A DNA stretch of 64,000 nt, taken from NCBI GenBank assembly GCA_022825705.1, contig JAJDWH010000041.1, positions 62,001 to 126,000 of the forward strand. The letters are read 5' to 3'. The position numbers were made by a program, and so were the translations under genes. This DNA comes from Alphaproteobacteria bacterium. Its GTDB lineage: Bacteria; Pseudomonadota; Alphaproteobacteria; TMED109. The first letter of the stretch is position 1; each line of letters begins with the position of its first letter. Under the pieces are notes generated by a model. It worked only from the letters and a program-made list of their open reading frames with translations, was not told the origin of the DNA and did no database searches. Positions 1 to 9,189 of this stretch are shown one piece after another.

Positions 1-686
1 CACCCTGCGTAGACACCGTCGAGCGGCGCGAGCTGGGAGAGATAGAGGAGATTTGCAGTCGGGAAACCGAGCCGCCGGCCGCGCGTTTCCCCGCGTCGGA
101 CTCGTCCTTCGACCTCGAAGGGCGTCCCCAGGACCCGCGCCGCTTCGTCTACGAGGCCTTCCGAAATCGCCTTTCGAATTGCCGTTGATCCGAATGCAAC
201 CCCGGCATCGTCGGTAATCGGGTCGATCACGGTCAGGCCAAAACCGGCGCTCGGTGCGAAACGGGCCAGCCTTTCAGCGTCACCTGCCCGTCCCGTGCCA
301 AACCGGAAGTCGTGTCCCACCACGATGTGCTTGGCCGCCAGGGCACGCGCCAGCACTTCTTCCATGAACGCGTCGGCGGTGAGGGAAGAGAAGGCCAGTG
401 AGAAGCGTTGGATGTAGAGGATGTCCACGCCGGTTTCCGCAAGCTTGCGCGCCTTGCCGCGCAAGGGAGTCAGGCGGCCGGGCGCGGATTCCGGTCTGAG
501 CACGGACGCCGGATGCGGCTCGAACGTCAGGACAGCGCTGTGGGCATCGCCCGTAGCGCCTGCGGTCTGGCTGGCAACGGCCAGCAGCTTCTGGTGCCCG
601 AGATGAACGCCATCGAAATTGCCGAGGGCGACCACCTGGCCCTGGCGTGAGGCGGGGCGTCCCGGCTGCACGCGGACGAGTTCCAT
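1..686 (-). CDS. ribF: Bifunctional riboflavin kinase/FAD synthetase, N-terminal 228 residues (partial)
   Basis: Converts riboflavin to FMN and FMN to FAD in the cytoplasm. The gene reads leftward from ATG 684-686 and is cut by the window start. The adenylyltransferase motif GNFDGVHLGH lies at residues 22-31, followed by HDFRFG and STAIRKAI, the usual nucleotidyl-transfer signatures. Near the cut end, GRRLGFPTAN begins the flavokinase domain. Only about 80 C-terminal residues should be missing. A minus-strand TATAGT hexamer (727-722) could be the -10 box, giving a short leader. The gene is divergent from kdsB. The family assignment is firm. Confidence 0.95.
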   Translation of the reverse strand, partial: MELVRVQPGRPASRQGQVVALGNFDGVHLGHQKLLAVASQTAGATGDAHSAVLTFEPHPASVLRPESAPGRLTPLRGKARKLAETGVDILYIQRFSLAFSSLTADAFMEEVLARALAAKHIVVGHDFRFGTGRAGDAERLARFAPSAGFGLTVIDPITDDAGVAFGSTAIRKAISEGLVDEAARVLGTPFEVEGRVRRGETRGRRLGFPTANLLYLSQLAPLDGVYAG

Positions 687-889
687 GAGCACTCACGGTC
701 CAGAACCGAACGGGACCGGCACTATAGGGGCTTACGTCGCTGCCTAGCCAGTGGCCTCGGCCAGCGCCGCGAACTTGGCGAGAGGCGGGATCGCGATCCT
801 CGCTGCGGGTGCCGTCTGCCTCGCCGGGCTGGCATGCTAGCGATCGAAATCGTGCGATCGCCGAAGGATCCGGAGAGCTCCCCGCAAGC

Positions 890-1615
890 ATGCGCCCGAT
901 CGTGATCATTCCTGCCCGCATGGCGGCGAGCCGTCTGCCGGGCAAGCCGTTGGCCGACATCTGCGGGGTGCCGATGGTGGTCCGCGTGCTACGCCAGGCG
1001 GAGGCGGCCGAGGTGGGTGATGTGGCCGTCGCCTGCTGCGACGCCGAGGTGGCGGATGCAGTTGCGGCCGCTGGCGGGCGGGCCGTGATGACCGCCCCTG
1101 ACCTCGCGTCGGGCTCGGACCGTGTGTGGGAAGCGCTTGGGGTCCTTGATCCCGGAGGAACGTGCGACGTCGCGGTCAACCTGCAGGGCGACCTGCCCGA
1201 CATTTCGCCTGCGGCGATCCGGCAGGTGCTGGCGCCGCTGGAGGTGTCGGCCGTCGACATCGGGACGCTGGTGGCGCCCCTCGGACCTGGCGAACTCGAC
1301 GACCCGGCGGTCGTCAAGGCGCACCTTGCGACGCCGACACCGAGTTCGACCGTGATGATCACCACCTTTTCGCGGACGGTACCCGGGCCGGACGAACGTC
1401 TCCGGCATCACGTCGGGATCTATGCGTGGCGGCGCTCGAGCCTTGGCCGGTTTGTGGCCCTGCCCCCGAGCGAGCGCGAGCGAGCGATGCGCCTGGAACA
1501 GCTCCGGGCGCTGGACCACGGCATGCGGATCGACGGAGGACTGGTTGACGCGGCTCCGGCCGGGGTCGACACTCCTGCCGACCTGGATTCAGCGCGCCGC
1601 CGTCTGCGCGCGTGA
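890..1615 (+). CDS. kdsB: 3-deoxy-manno-octulosonate cytidylyltransferase (CMP-KDO synthetase)
   Basis: Activates KDO with CTP for lipopolysaccharide inner-core assembly, so the organism probably makes an LPS outer membrane. The protein has 241 residues, close to the usual 245-255. The N-terminal nucleotide-binding motif IPARMAASRLPGKPL is at about residues 6-20, with ASGSDR, NLQGDLPDI and HVGIYAWRR following in family order. The frame stays open upstream to 809, but the ATG at 890 places the conserved strand at the N-terminus as in homologues. It runs in the same direction as pheA, about 50 bp away. Confidence 0.93.
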   Translation: MRPIVIIPARMAASRLPGKPLADICGVPMVVRVLRQAEAAEVGDVAVACCDAEVADAVAAAGGRAVMTAPDLASGSDRVWEALGVLDPGGTCDVAVNLQGDLPDISPAAIRQVLAPLEVSAVDIGTLVAPLGPGELDDPAVVKAHLATPTPSSTVMITTFSRTVPGPDERLRHHVGIYAWRRSSLGRFVALPPSERERAMRLEQLRALDHGMRIDGGLVDAAPAGVDTPADLDSARRRLRA

Positions 1616-1667
1616 CCGTCTGCGTTGTTCCGCGGCACCGTTGCCGCCCTGCTAAACGGTGTTGCCT

Positions 1668-2519
1668 ATGAGCCGGCCTCTCAAAATCGCGTTTCAAGGG
1701 GAGCTGGGCGCGCACTCGCACATGGCGTGTCTCGACATGTTCCCGGATTCGGAGGTCGTCCCGTGCTCCGCGTTCGAGGACTGCTTCCAGCAGGTGCGCA
1801 GCGGCGGGACCGACCGAGCCTTCATTCCCGTGGACAACTCCGCGGCCGGCCGGGTCGCCGACATTCATCGGCTGTTACCGGCTTCAGGCCTCCACATCAT
1901 CGGCGAGCATTTCGCAGGCATCAGCCATCATCTCATGGCCCGGCCCGGCACCTCCGTGGCAAGCATCCGGCAAGCCGCCAGCCACTTCCATGCGCTGAGT
2001 CAATGCCGAAAGTTCCTGCAGTCCAACAGGATTGAGCCGTTCCTGTTCGAAGATACGGCAGGCGCGGCCCGCCATATCGCCGAGGGGGACAGTCGCGCGG
2101 AGGCGGCGATTGCATCGGAGCTCGCGGCCGAGCTCTATGGACTGGAGATCGTCGCGCGCGAGATCGAAGATGACCCCGGCAATACGACCCGCTTTCTGGT
2201 GCTTGGACTGGAGTCGATTGAACCCGAGGCTGATTCCGAGCACACGATCACCTCACTGGTGTTCCGGGTCCGGAACATTCCAGCGGCGCTCTACAAGGCG
2301 CTGGGCGGCTTCGCGACGAACCGCGTCAACATGTTCAAGCTCGAAAGCTTCATGGTGGATCGTTCGTTCGCCTCAGCCGAGTTCTATGCGGACATCGAGG
2401 GGCATCCGGAGCACCCGAACGTGGCTCTGGCCCTGGAGGAGCTTGGCTTCTTCTCGCGGAGTGTCCGGGTGCTTGGCGTGTACCCGGCGTCGAAGTTCCG
2501 CCGCGACGGGATGACCTAG
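1668..2519 (+). CDS. pheA: Prephenate dehydratase, monofunctional, with ACT domain
   Basis: Decarboxylates and dehydrates prephenate to phenylpyruvate, the last committed step to phenylalanine. The protein has 283 residues: a PDT catalytic domain containing the NTTRF motif (TRF is the catalytic signature), then a C-terminal ACT domain around HTITSLVFRVRNIPAALYKA that would bind Phe for feedback control. No chorismate mutase domain is fused; that activity is probably supplied by the gene at 13014. ATG 1668 is chosen over an in-frame GTG at 1659 because family members begin just before the first beta strand (KIAFQGELGAHSH). Confidence 0.94.
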   Translation: MSRPLKIAFQGELGAHSHMACLDMFPDSEVVPCSAFEDCFQQVRSGGTDRAFIPVDNSAAGRVADIHRLLPASGLHIIGEHFAGISHHLMARPGTSVASIRQAASHFHALSQCRKFLQSNRIEPFLFEDTAGAARHIAEGDSRAEAAIASELAAELYGLEIVAREIEDDPGNTTRFLVLGLESIEPEADSEHTITSLVFRVRNIPAALYKALGGFATNRVNMFKLESFMVDRSFASAEFYADIEGHPEHPNVALALEELGFFSRSVRVLGVYPASKFRRDGMT

Positions 2520-2520
2520 A

Positions 2521-2576
2521 AGAGCGGCCGCGGCCGGCGGAAGGGGCTGCTTGCGGCAGGGCAGGGGGCGTTTTTC
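2521..2576 (+). terminator. Possible weak terminator after pheA
   Basis: The interval between the convergent pheA and nudC genes is GC-rich with short self-complementary stretches (for example CTGC...GCAG near 2550) and ends in a run of five T at about 2572-2576. The stem is short and interrupted, so this is only a candidate for ending pheA transcription. Confidence 0.25.
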
Positions 2577-2653
2577 ATCAGGCAGTCCGCAGGAACGGTG
2601 CGGGCGGTCCAGACGAATGACTTGGGGACCCTATCGCGCCGGGATGTCGGACA

Positions 2654-3571
2654 TCACGCTTCGCTGATCCATTCTTCCACCAGCCGCCGCGCAATCGACA
2701 CCTTGCCGGGCAGTCGAAACGTCTCGTTCTCGGGGCTCGCGCGCAGTTCCTCGCGGGTGAACCAACTGGCCTGTTCCAGTTCGTCCGTGTCGATCTGCAG
2801 GTGGTCGTCTGCGGTCTCGGCCCGAAATCCCAGCATCAGCGACGAGGGAAAGGGCCACGGCTGGGAGTGCCGGTACTCGGGGCGGCCAACGACGCGCAGT
2901 CCTGCCTCCTCGGCGACCTCGCGGATGACCGTTTCCTCCATGCTCTCGCCGATCTCGACGAAGCCCGCGAGCGTGGAATGCATGCCCGGCGGCCACGTCG
3001 CTTGGCGGCCCAGCAGGCACCGATCTCCATGCGTGACCAGCATGATGACGGCCGGGTCGACCCGGGGAAACCAGCGTTCGCCGCAGGTCGGTCGCGTGCA
3101 GACGCGGGCGTGACCAGCGTCAATCGAAGATGTCGGTGAGCCGCACTTTCCGCACCAACGCGCCCGCCGGTGCCAGTACAGCAGACCGCGGGCGGCCGCC
3201 ATGATCGCGCCGTCGTCGCGGGTCACCAGCGGTGCGAGGGACCGCAGATCGGCGAACACGCCCCCGGTTCCGGCAAGGATGTCGACGAGCGGTTCGTCGG
3301 CCGCCGAGATGTCGCATGCATAGTGCGGCACGGCGTCACGTTCGCCGAGAAAGACGGTGTCATCCGCCGACTTCACAAGCTCCCGGGCGAGCGCCCCCTG
3401 TTGCCAGAGCGGCTGCGGGGTGGCTTCGTCCTGCACGTGATGGCGGTTGCGCCACAGCGCGAGCACGCGCACATCGCGGCCGGATTGAATGGCCTGGAGC
3501 CAACCGGCTTCCGCGCGCCGCGAGTGGGCCCGATGCAGTGGGTATCCGCTGTAGAAGTTGGTGGCAGGCAT
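2654..3571 (-). CDS. nudC: NAD(+) diphosphatase / NADH pyrophosphatase (Nudix)
   Basis: Hydrolyses NAD(H) to NMN(H) and AMP; in E. coli it also removes NAD caps from RNA. The 305-residue product has the NudC layout: an N-terminal domain, a zinc ribbon (CGKCG, then C..PTCG), and a Nudix box beginning GFVEIGES with REVAEEAGL, followed by the family-specific SQPWPFPSSLMLGF. ATG 3571 is chosen because the longer open frame up to 3799 would run into dnaX and contains no domain. It is divergent from dnaX. Confidence 0.93.
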   Translation of the reverse strand: MPATNFYSGYPLHRAHSRRAEAGWLQAIQSGRDVRVLALWRNRHHVQDEATPQPLWQQGALARELVKSADDTVFLGERDAVPHYACDISAADEPLVDILAGTGGVFADLRSLAPLVTRDDGAIMAAARGLLYWHRRARWCGKCGSPTSSIDAGHARVCTRPTCGERWFPRVDPAVIMLVTHGDRCLLGRQATWPPGMHSTLAGFVEIGESMEETVIREVAEEAGLRVVGRPEYRHSQPWPFPSSLMLGFRAETADDHLQIDTDELEQASWFTREELRASPENETFRLPGKVSIARRLVEEWISEA

Positions 3572-3677
3572 GGGCGTCGTGAAGCTACTTGAAGGACGGT
3601 GGCATGCAAGCGTCGGGAGCGATTGGCAGAGTGTGCCGTCGAAGCCGCAGCCCGCCATTGGCCGCCGCACCGACAGC

Positions 3678-3705
3678 ATGACGAACCCACTGCGTCCGGT
3701 ATAGT
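3678..3705 (+). promoter_or_regulatory. Candidate sigma70-type promoter of dnaX
   Basis: ATGACG (3678-3683) and TATAGT (3700-3705) are separated by 16 bp, giving a predicted start near 3712 and a leader of about 30 nt before the GTG of dnaX. The hexamers match 4/6 and 5/6 of the consensus. It lies in the nudC-dnaX divergent gap, where a promoter is expected. Confidence 0.4.
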
Positions 3706-3743
3706 CGAAAAAGGCCTGGCGCGGGCCGGAACGAGAGGTTCGC

Positions 3744-5552
3744 GTGATAGAGACTGGCGGCTTGCTGGAGCTTGGCGCGGCTGGCGATCCGGAGGCCAAG
3801 GGCCCGCCGGCGGCAGATCAGGAGCAGGGAACGGATTCCGGTCAGCCTGCGTACCTGGTGCTGGCGCGGAAGTACCGTCCGTCGACATTCGAGGACCTGC
3901 TCGGCCAGGAAGTGCTGGTCCGCACGTTGACCAACGCGTTCGAGCAGGGGCGGATCGCGCACGCATTCCTCTTTGTCGGCGTGCGTGGCGTCGGCAAGAC
4001 CACCACCGCACGCATCATTGCCCGCGGCCTGAATTGCCTGAGCAGCAGTAACCCGACGGTGCGCCCGTGCGGCGAATGCGCCTCCTGCACCGAGGCGCTC
4101 GCTGAACGGCACCTGGACATTCTGGAAATTGACGGTGCGAGTCACACCGGCGTCGATGACGTGCGGGAACTGACCGATGCCGCGCACTACCGCCCGACGA
4201 CGGGGCGTTACAAGGTGTACATCGTGGATGAGGTCCACATGTTGTCGCAGGCGGCGTTCAACGCGCTTCTCAAGACACTGGAAGAGCCGCCGGCGCACGT
4301 CGTGTTCATCTTTTGCACGACGGAAGTGCGGCGCGTTCCGGTGACCGTGCTGTCGCGCTGCCAACGGTTTGATTTGCTGCGGGTTCCGCAGGAACTTCTC
4401 GTGGAGCATTTTCGCCGAATTGTGGAACTGGAGGCAGCGCGCATCGACGATGAGGCGCTGCGGCTGATTGCCCGGGCTGCCGACGGGTCGGTGCGGGACG
4501 GGTTATCCATCCTTGATCAGGCCATCAGCCACCAGGGCGGCGTCATCGAGGCACCCGCTACGCGGGACATGCTGGGGTTTGCGGATCGCACCCTGGTCTT
4601 CGACCTGTTCGAGCGGATCATGGCCGGTGAGGCCGCAGCCGCCCTTGAGCAGCTCACCCGGCTGTACGCCGCGGGGGCCGAACCGCGCGTGGTCCTGGAA
4701 GACATGTTGGGGCTGACCCACTGGCTGTCCCGCATCCGCGTGGCTCCGGAAAGCGCAGAGGCGCCCGAGGTGCCCGAACACGAACGGACGCGCGGCCGGG
4801 AACTGGCGGAGAAACTGTCCGTGCCGGTACTGGCGCGAACCTGGCAGATGATCCTGCGTGCACTGGAAGAGGCCGGTTCCGCCCCGGATTCGCGCAGCGC
4901 GATCGAGATGGCCGTCATTCGCCTGTGCTTCGTGGCCGACCTGCCGGATCCCGGCACGCTGGTGCGGCGTCTTGGCGCCGAAGGCGCGGCAACGGAGCCC
5001 GATCCGGCGCCGGCCGCCGCGCCGCGACCGCCGCCGTCTCCGGGCGGACAAGGCCGCGCCGTGGCGGCAATGCCCGGCGGCTCGCAGGCGGTCGCGGAGC
5101 CGGTCAGCGCGCGACCGCCGCCGCCCCGAGGGTCGGCGGCTCCCGCCACGTTCGAGGGTCTCGTCGAGCGGTTGCGGGACCGCAAGCATGTGCGCCTGGT
5201 GTACGGGCTCGAGAATTACGTCCATCTCGTCAGGTACGATCCCCACCAGCGGCAGCTCGAGTACCGGGTGTCGGAGGGAGCGCCGCAGGGATTTGTCGAG
5301 TCGCTCGCAAAGAACCTCGAACGCACCACCGGGTTTCGCTGGTTACTGGTGCTCGTACAATCCGGCGGGCAGGAAACCGTGCGCGAGCAGCGCGTGAAGC
5401 AGCACGAGGTGCGCATACGCCATGCCGAAGCCCAATCCATTGTCAAGACAGCGCGCCGGCGGGTTCGCAACCTGCCCGACGGCATGCGGGTCGGCGAGCC
5501 GACTGTCAACGAAGTGAGGAACCGGTCGGTGACCAAGGAGGACCAAGCATGA
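3744..5552 (+). CDS. dnaX: DNA polymerase III subunits gamma/tau (clamp-loader ATPase)
   Basis: Core of the clamp loader, loading the sliding clamp and linking polymerase to helicase. The product has 602 residues. The AAA+ Walker A GVRGVGKTTT is at about residues 73-82, followed by zinc-binding cysteines (C..C..C), Walker B region IVDEVHMLS and sensor motif ...VLSRCQRFDL. A proline/alanine-rich linker (about residues 410-460) separates the ATPase from the tau-specific C-terminus. The start is GTG 3744, preceded by ACGAGAGG. I saw no A-rich slippery heptamer, so a gamma form by frameshifting is not supported. Its stop overlaps the ATG of ybaB by 4 bases. Confidence 0.96.
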   Translation: MIETGGLLELGAAGDPEAKGPPAADQEQGTDSGQPAYLVLARKYRPSTFEDLLGQEVLVRTLTNAFEQGRIAHAFLFVGVRGVGKTTTARIIARGLNCLSSSNPTVRPCGECASCTEALAERHLDILEIDGASHTGVDDVRELTDAAHYRPTTGRYKVYIVDEVHMLSQAAFNALLKTLEEPPAHVVFIFCTTEVRRVPVTVLSRCQRFDLLRVPQELLVEHFRRIVELEAARIDDEALRLIARAADGSVRDGLSILDQAISHQGGVIEAPATRDMLGFADRTLVFDLFERIMAGEAAAALEQLTRLYAAGAEPRVVLEDMLGLTHWLSRIRVAPESAEAPEVPEHERTRGRELAEKLSVPVLARTWQMILRALEEAGSAPDSRSAIEMAVIRLCFVADLPDPGTLVRRLGAEGAATEPDPAPAAAPRPPPSPGGQGRAVAAMPGGSQAVAEPVSARPPPPRGSAAPATFEGLVERLRDRKHVRLVYGLENYVHLVRYDPHQRQLEYRVSEGAPQGFVESLAKNLERTTGFRWLLVLVQSGGQETVREQRVKQHEVRIRHAEAQSIVKTARRRVRNLPDGMRVGEPTVNEVRNRSVTKEDQA

Positions 5553-5866
5553 ATTTTGCCGACCTGCTCGAGAGCATGGGGAGTCTGAAGGAAGGTCTCG
5601 CGGACCTGCAAGGAGAACTGCGCGGCCTCGAGTTCACCGGCGAAGGCGGCGCCGGGCTGGTACGGGTGACCGTCAACGGGGTGGGAGACTGCGTGCGGGT
5701 CGAAATCGATCCGTCGCTGACCTCCGATTTGCCGATGCTGCAAGATCTCGTGGTGGCAGCTCAGAATCAGGCAAGAGCACGGATGGAACAGAAGGTACAG
5801 GAAGAAGTGAAGACGAAGATGGGCTCGATTCTGCCAATTCCGCCATGGTTGCTGTCACGGCTCTAA
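5549..5866 (+). CDS. ybaB: YbaB/EbfC family nucleoid-associated protein
   Basis: A small (105-residue) DNA-binding protein of the YbaB/EbfC family, usually dimeric. It starts at ATG 5549, overlapping the dnaX stop as ATGA, with AGGAGG-like bases just upstream. Sequence features are the N-terminal helix (LLESMGSLKEGLADLQ), the central beta region (VTVNGVGDCVRVEIDPSL) and a C-terminal helix containing AAQNQARARMEQKVQEE, which together match the family. The dnaX-ybaB-recR order is a widely conserved replication/repair operon. Confidence 0.93.
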   Translation: MNFADLLESMGSLKEGLADLQGELRGLEFTGEGGAGLVRVTVNGVGDCVRVEIDPSLTSDLPMLQDLVVAAQNQARARMEQKVQEEVKTKMGSILPIPPWLLSRL

Positions 5867-5875
5867 CCGTTCCGG

Positions 5876-6493
5876 ATGTCCGACCAGACTGAGCCGATTC
5901 AGGTACTGGTGGACCGCCTGGCGCGTCTGCCGGGTTTGGGTCCTCGGTCGGCGCGACGAATCACGCTCCACCTTCTCAAGCGCCGCAACGCCACCATGCG
6001 AGAGGTGATCGAGGCATTGCGAACGGCTGCCGAAGCGGTTCGTCCATGCAGCGTCTGCGGGAGCCTGGATACGAGGGACCCGTGCGGAATATGTCAGGAC
6101 CCGAAGCGCGATGTGCGGGCGCTCTGCGTGGTCGAGGACGTTGCCGATGTGTGGGCGCTTGAGCGCGCGCGCGCGTTCTCTGGGCGGTACCACGTGTTGG
6201 GCGGCACGCTCAACGCGCTCGACGGGGTGGGACCTGAGGACTTGACAGTGGAAACCCTGGTGCAGCGCGCGGCCGAGCACGGGGTGCAGGAGGTGATTCT
6301 GGCACTTTCTGCCACGGTCGACGGGCAGGTTACCGCCCACTACGTGGCTGAACGGCTGGGCGGAATCGACGTGCGCGTCACCCGCCTTGCGCAGGGGGTT
6401 CCGATCGGCGGCGAGCTCGACTACCTGGACGAAGGAACGCTGGGCGCCGCCCTGGCCGCGCGGCGTGCATTCGACGGCGCTGACCCGCTTTGA
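5876..6493 (+). CDS. recR: Recombination mediator RecR
   Basis: Works with RecF and RecO to load RecA on single-stranded DNA gaps. The 205-residue protein has the N-terminal helix-hairpin-helix ([17 protein letters not shown]), a C4 zinc finger (CSVCG...CGIC) and a Toprim domain beginning [14 protein letters not shown], with the C-terminal Walker-like [16 protein letters not shown]. It lies 9 bp after ybaB and is the last gene of the dnaX operon. Length and motifs are standard. Confidence 0.96.
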   Translation: MSDQTEPIQVLVDRLARLPGLGPRSARRITLHLLKRRNATMREVIEALRTAAEAVRPCSVCGSLDTRDPCGICQDPKRDVRALCVVEDVADVWALERARAFSGRYHVLGGTLNALDGVGPEDLTVETLVQRAAEHGVQEVILALSATVDGQVTAHYVAERLGGIDVRVTRLAQGVPIGGELDYLDEGTLGAALAARRAFDGADPL

Positions 6494-6503
6494 GATCCCG
6501 GCG

Positions 6504-7559
6504 CTACCGGACGCCCGCAGGCGGCGCACCCTGATCCGCCGCTGACCCGGCAATTGCGTCTGCGTCGCTGCCGACCTCAACCTCCCGGATCTTCTCTGCC
6601 CGGCTCTGGATCTTGCGGCTCGACGTCTCGATGTCGCGCAGGTCCTTGTCCGCCTGTGCGAAGTGCCGCTGGAGGTTGCTTACGCGGGTGTCCAGCCGGT
6701 TCAGATCCTGCATGAGATGGCCCAGTTCAACCTGAATCAGGTTGGCGTTCGTCCGGAAGTCGGCGTCGCGGAGCACACCCCGAATCGTGTTGAGAAGTGC
6801 CATGGTGGTCGATGGCGAAGCGATCCCGATTCGAGACTCGAACGCGTACTCGACGGTTTTCGGAAAGCTCGCGTGGAGTTCGGCGAACAGCGATTCGCTG
6901 GGCAGGAACATCACCGCCCAGTCAGAGGTCTCGCCCGGCACGATGTAGCGATCCCGGATGTCGGAAATGTGCTTCTTGAAGGCCGATTCAAGATTCCGTC
7001 GGGCGTCCCGCTCCTCCGCCGTGCCGCGAGCATCGAGGAAGGCGCGGAAACTCGTGATCGGGAATTTCGAATCGATCGCGATGGGCCCCGGCGGGTGCGG
7101 CAGCATGACCAGGCAGTCAACCCGATTCCGGTTGGAGAGGGTTCGCTGGAACGCATACGCCTTCGGCGGAAGCGCCTGGTGTACGAGGTTCTCGAGCTGT
7201 ACTTCGCCGAAGGCGCCGGCGGCCTGTTTGTTGGCCAGCAGGTTCTGCAGTTCAATGACGTGCGTGTCGAGCTTCTCGATCCGCCTGTGAGCTTCGCGGA
7301 TTTCACCGATCCGCTCGCGGAGCCCGGCCAGCGTCCGGTTCGTTTCGCTGGCTTGTCGGCCGGACGCCTCGTCGATTGTCTTCCAGCGAAGTTCGAGGGT
7401 CTCGACGAACGATTGGATCTTGCCCTCCGTCCGGTTGATCGAGTCCCGCAGCGTGACCAGATCGCCATCGGGCCGCCGGGGCCGCAGCAACAGGCCGACG
7501 ACCAGGCAAAGGACGCCGACCGCCGTGCCGATCAGCAGCTCGAGCGCGCTCACATCCAT
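6504..7559 (-). CDS. rmuC: DNA recombination protein RmuC
   Basis: The RmuC family limits DNA inversions and rearrangements and is thought to be a nuclease-like factor. The product has 351 residues with one N-terminal membrane segment (about residues 6-27), a coiled coil, then the conserved core (GAFGEVQLENLVHQALPP, VDCLVMLPHPPGPIAIDSKFP, DWAVMFLPSESLFAE). ATG 7559 is chosen because the longer frame to 7622 would enter the upstream SDR gene. It begins 16 bp after that SDR and may be cotranscribed. It is convergent with recR. Confidence 0.92.
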   Translation of the reverse strand: MDVSALELLIGTAVGVLCLVVGLLLRPRRPDGDLVTLRDSINRTEGKIQSFVETLELRWKTIDEASGRQASETNRTLAGLRERIGEIREAHRRIEKLDTHVIELQNLLANKQAAGAFGEVQLENLVHQALPPKAYAFQRTLSNRNRVDCLVMLPHPPGPIAIDSKFPITSFRAFLDARGTAEERDARRNLESAFKKHISDIRDRYIVPGETSDWAVMFLPSESLFAELHASFPKTVEYAFESRIGIASPSTTMALLNTIRGVLRDADFRTNANLIQVELGHLMQDLNRLDTRVSNLQRHFAQADKDLRDIETSSRKIQSRAEKIREVEVGSDADAIAGSAADQGAPPAGVR

Positions 7560-7575
7560 GGTTGGCACAGCAACT

Positions 7576-8370
7576 TCAGATGTAGTTGCGGACGATGCCG
7601 CCGTCGACGCGCAACGATGCACCGTTGGTCGCGATCGACGCCGGGCTGCAGACGTAGCAGATCAGGTTCGCCACCTCGTCCGGCGTCGTGTACCGGCCGA
7701 GCAGGGAAGATGTCTTGCGAACCGTGAAGGTCTCTCGCTTCAGCTCATCCACCGGACGCCGTTCGGCCTGCGCCAGTCGCTGCAGTCGATCGGACTGTGT
7801 CTCGACCCAGGTGGGTCCGGGCAGTACCGAGTTGACCGTCACGCCGGTGCCGCCGGTCGTTTCTGCCAGCCCGCGCCCGATCGCCAGCTGGGCCGCCTTG
7901 CTGAATCCGTATGGGATCATGTCCGGCGGGATATGGACACCTGATTCGCTCGAGACAAACACGATTCTGCCCCAGTCCTTCTGCAGCATTGCCGGAAGAT
8001 AGTGTCGAGCCAGCCGCACGCCGCTCATGACATTCACTTGAAAGTACTCCTGCCATTCCGAGTCATCGAACTCGGCGAACGGGCGCATATGGTAGATGCC
8101 GAGATTGTTGACGAGGACATCGACCACCGGCACCGCGGTCGTGAGCGCGCGACAGCCTGCGGCGGTGCCGAGGTCGCCCGCAACGGTCTGTACCGACGCG
8201 CCTGGCCGTCCGGCGCGAAACTCTTCGCCCGCCTGCGCGACACTTTCCGGCGTACGTCCGTGCAGCACCACCCGGGCCCCCATGTCCGCCAGCCCGCGGA
8301 GCGTGGCGTAGCCAATTCCCCGGGTCGAGCCGGTGACCAGCGCCGTGCGGCCGGCGAGATCAAGATCCAT
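7576..8370 (-). CDS. SDR family NAD(P)-dependent oxidoreductase
   Basis: A 264-residue short-chain dehydrogenase/reductase of unknown substrate. The Rossmann motif GSTRGIGYA lies near residue 13, NNLGIY stands for the NNAG motif, and the catalytic set is Ser in VFVSSES with Tyr and Lys in YGFSK. The C-terminal GGIVRNYI region is typical of classical SDRs. ATG 8370 places the Rossmann strand correctly; the upstream extension to 8472 lacks family character. It is divergent from bioY and upstream of rmuC. Physiological role cannot be read from the sequence. Confidence 0.85.
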   Translation of the reverse strand: MDLDLAGRTALVTGSTRGIGYATLRGLADMGARVVLHGRTPESVAQAGEEFRAGRPGASVQTVAGDLGTAAGCRALTTAVPVVDVLVNNLGIYHMRPFAEFDDSEWQEYFQVNVMSGVRLARHYLPAMLQKDWGRIVFVSSESGVHIPPDMIPYGFSKAAQLAIGRGLAETTGGTGVTVNSVLPGPTWVETQSDRLQRLAQAERRPVDELKRETFTVRKTSSLLGRYTTPDEVANLICYVCSPASIATNGASLRVDGGIVRNYI

Positions 8371-8492
8371 GGTTGCCAGACTCGGTTCTCCAGGAAGCGT
8401 CCAGCATGGAAACGCCGCGTTCGCGCCCCAGTGCGACCCCCGTCGCGACGCGCGGTAGAATGAGCGTCCCACGAGTTTCCGGAATCAGGTTC

Positions 8493-9137
8493 ATGTCTTC
8501 CAACCCCGCTGCTTCCTCTCAGACCTCCACGTTGGCCGCAGAACTCCTGCCGGCACCCGCGCTGCCGCGACTGATGCGGGACGCCATGCTGGTACTCGCG
8601 GGTTCCGCCATCGTGGCTGCATCGGCGCGCCTGACGATTCCGCTGGAACCGGTGCCGGTGACGGGGCAGACGTTCGGAGTACTGGTGGTCGCCATGGCGC
8701 TGGGTTCGCGACTCGGAACGTTGGCGCTCGCAGCCTACCTGATCGAGGGGCTGGCGGGCCTTCCGGTGTTCGCCGGAGGAGCGTCGGGACCGGGCGCGAT
8801 CGCGGGCCCGAGCGGCGGGTACCTGATCGGGTACTTGCCGGCAGCCTGGTTGATAGGGCGTCTGGCGGAGCTGGGTTGGGATCGGACCGTGACCCGCACG
8901 GCGCTGGCCATGCTTGCGGGGAACGTCGCGCTCTACGTGCCCGGGCTGCTGTGGCTCGGTTGGCACGTCTCGGGGCTGCCGGCAGAGGAACTAGGCAGTC
9001 AGTCGCTCGTGATGGTGGTCCTGTGGGGCGGTCTGATTCCCTTTATTCCGGGAGACGCCATCAAGCTGGCGCTGGCGGCAGTGGTCATGCCGCTCGGCTG
9101 GAAGCTGGCGCGGTGGAAGGGCGGCCAACCGCTCTAA
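8493..9137 (+). CDS. bioY: Biotin transporter BioY (ECF S component)
   Basis: A substrate-binding membrane subunit for biotin uptake. The 214-residue protein has about six hydrophobic segments and family motifs: SARLTIPLEPVPVTGQTFGV near residues 45-64, the GxxxGLPVFAGG-like loop, GPSGGYLIGY, and FIPGDAIKLALA close to the C-terminus. ATG 8493 is chosen; the frame extends upstream to 8373, but that stretch overlaps the divergent SDR gene. No bioMN (energising) genes are in the window; solitary BioY proteins are known. Confidence 0.92.
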   Translation: MSSNPAASSQTSTLAAELLPAPALPRLMRDAMLVLAGSAIVAASARLTIPLEPVPVTGQTFGVLVVAMALGSRLGTLALAAYLIEGLAGLPVFAGGASGPGAIAGPSGGYLIGYLPAAWLIGRLAELGWDRTVTRTALAMLAGNVALYVPGLLWLGWHVSGLPAEELGSQSLVMVVLWGGLIPFIPGDAIKLALAAVVMPLGWKLARWKGGQPL

Positions 9138-9150
9138 GTCCCGTGTCCGT

Positions 9151-9183
9151 CCGGGGCGGCCATGCCGACGCCGGCTGCCCCGG
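9151..9183. terminator. Shared hairpin between convergent bioY and recA
   Basis: A 7-bp perfect stem CCGGGGC (9151-9157) / GCCCCGG (9177-9183) sits in the 52-bp gap between the bioY and recA stops. There is no T-run on either side, so it is a possible bidirectional terminator, not a proven one. Confidence 0.35.
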
Positions 9184-9189
9184 TTCCGG

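Noticed and set aside
3744..5552. Programmed frameshift in dnaX making gamma
   Set aside because: No A-rich slippery heptamer with a downstream hairpin was seen.
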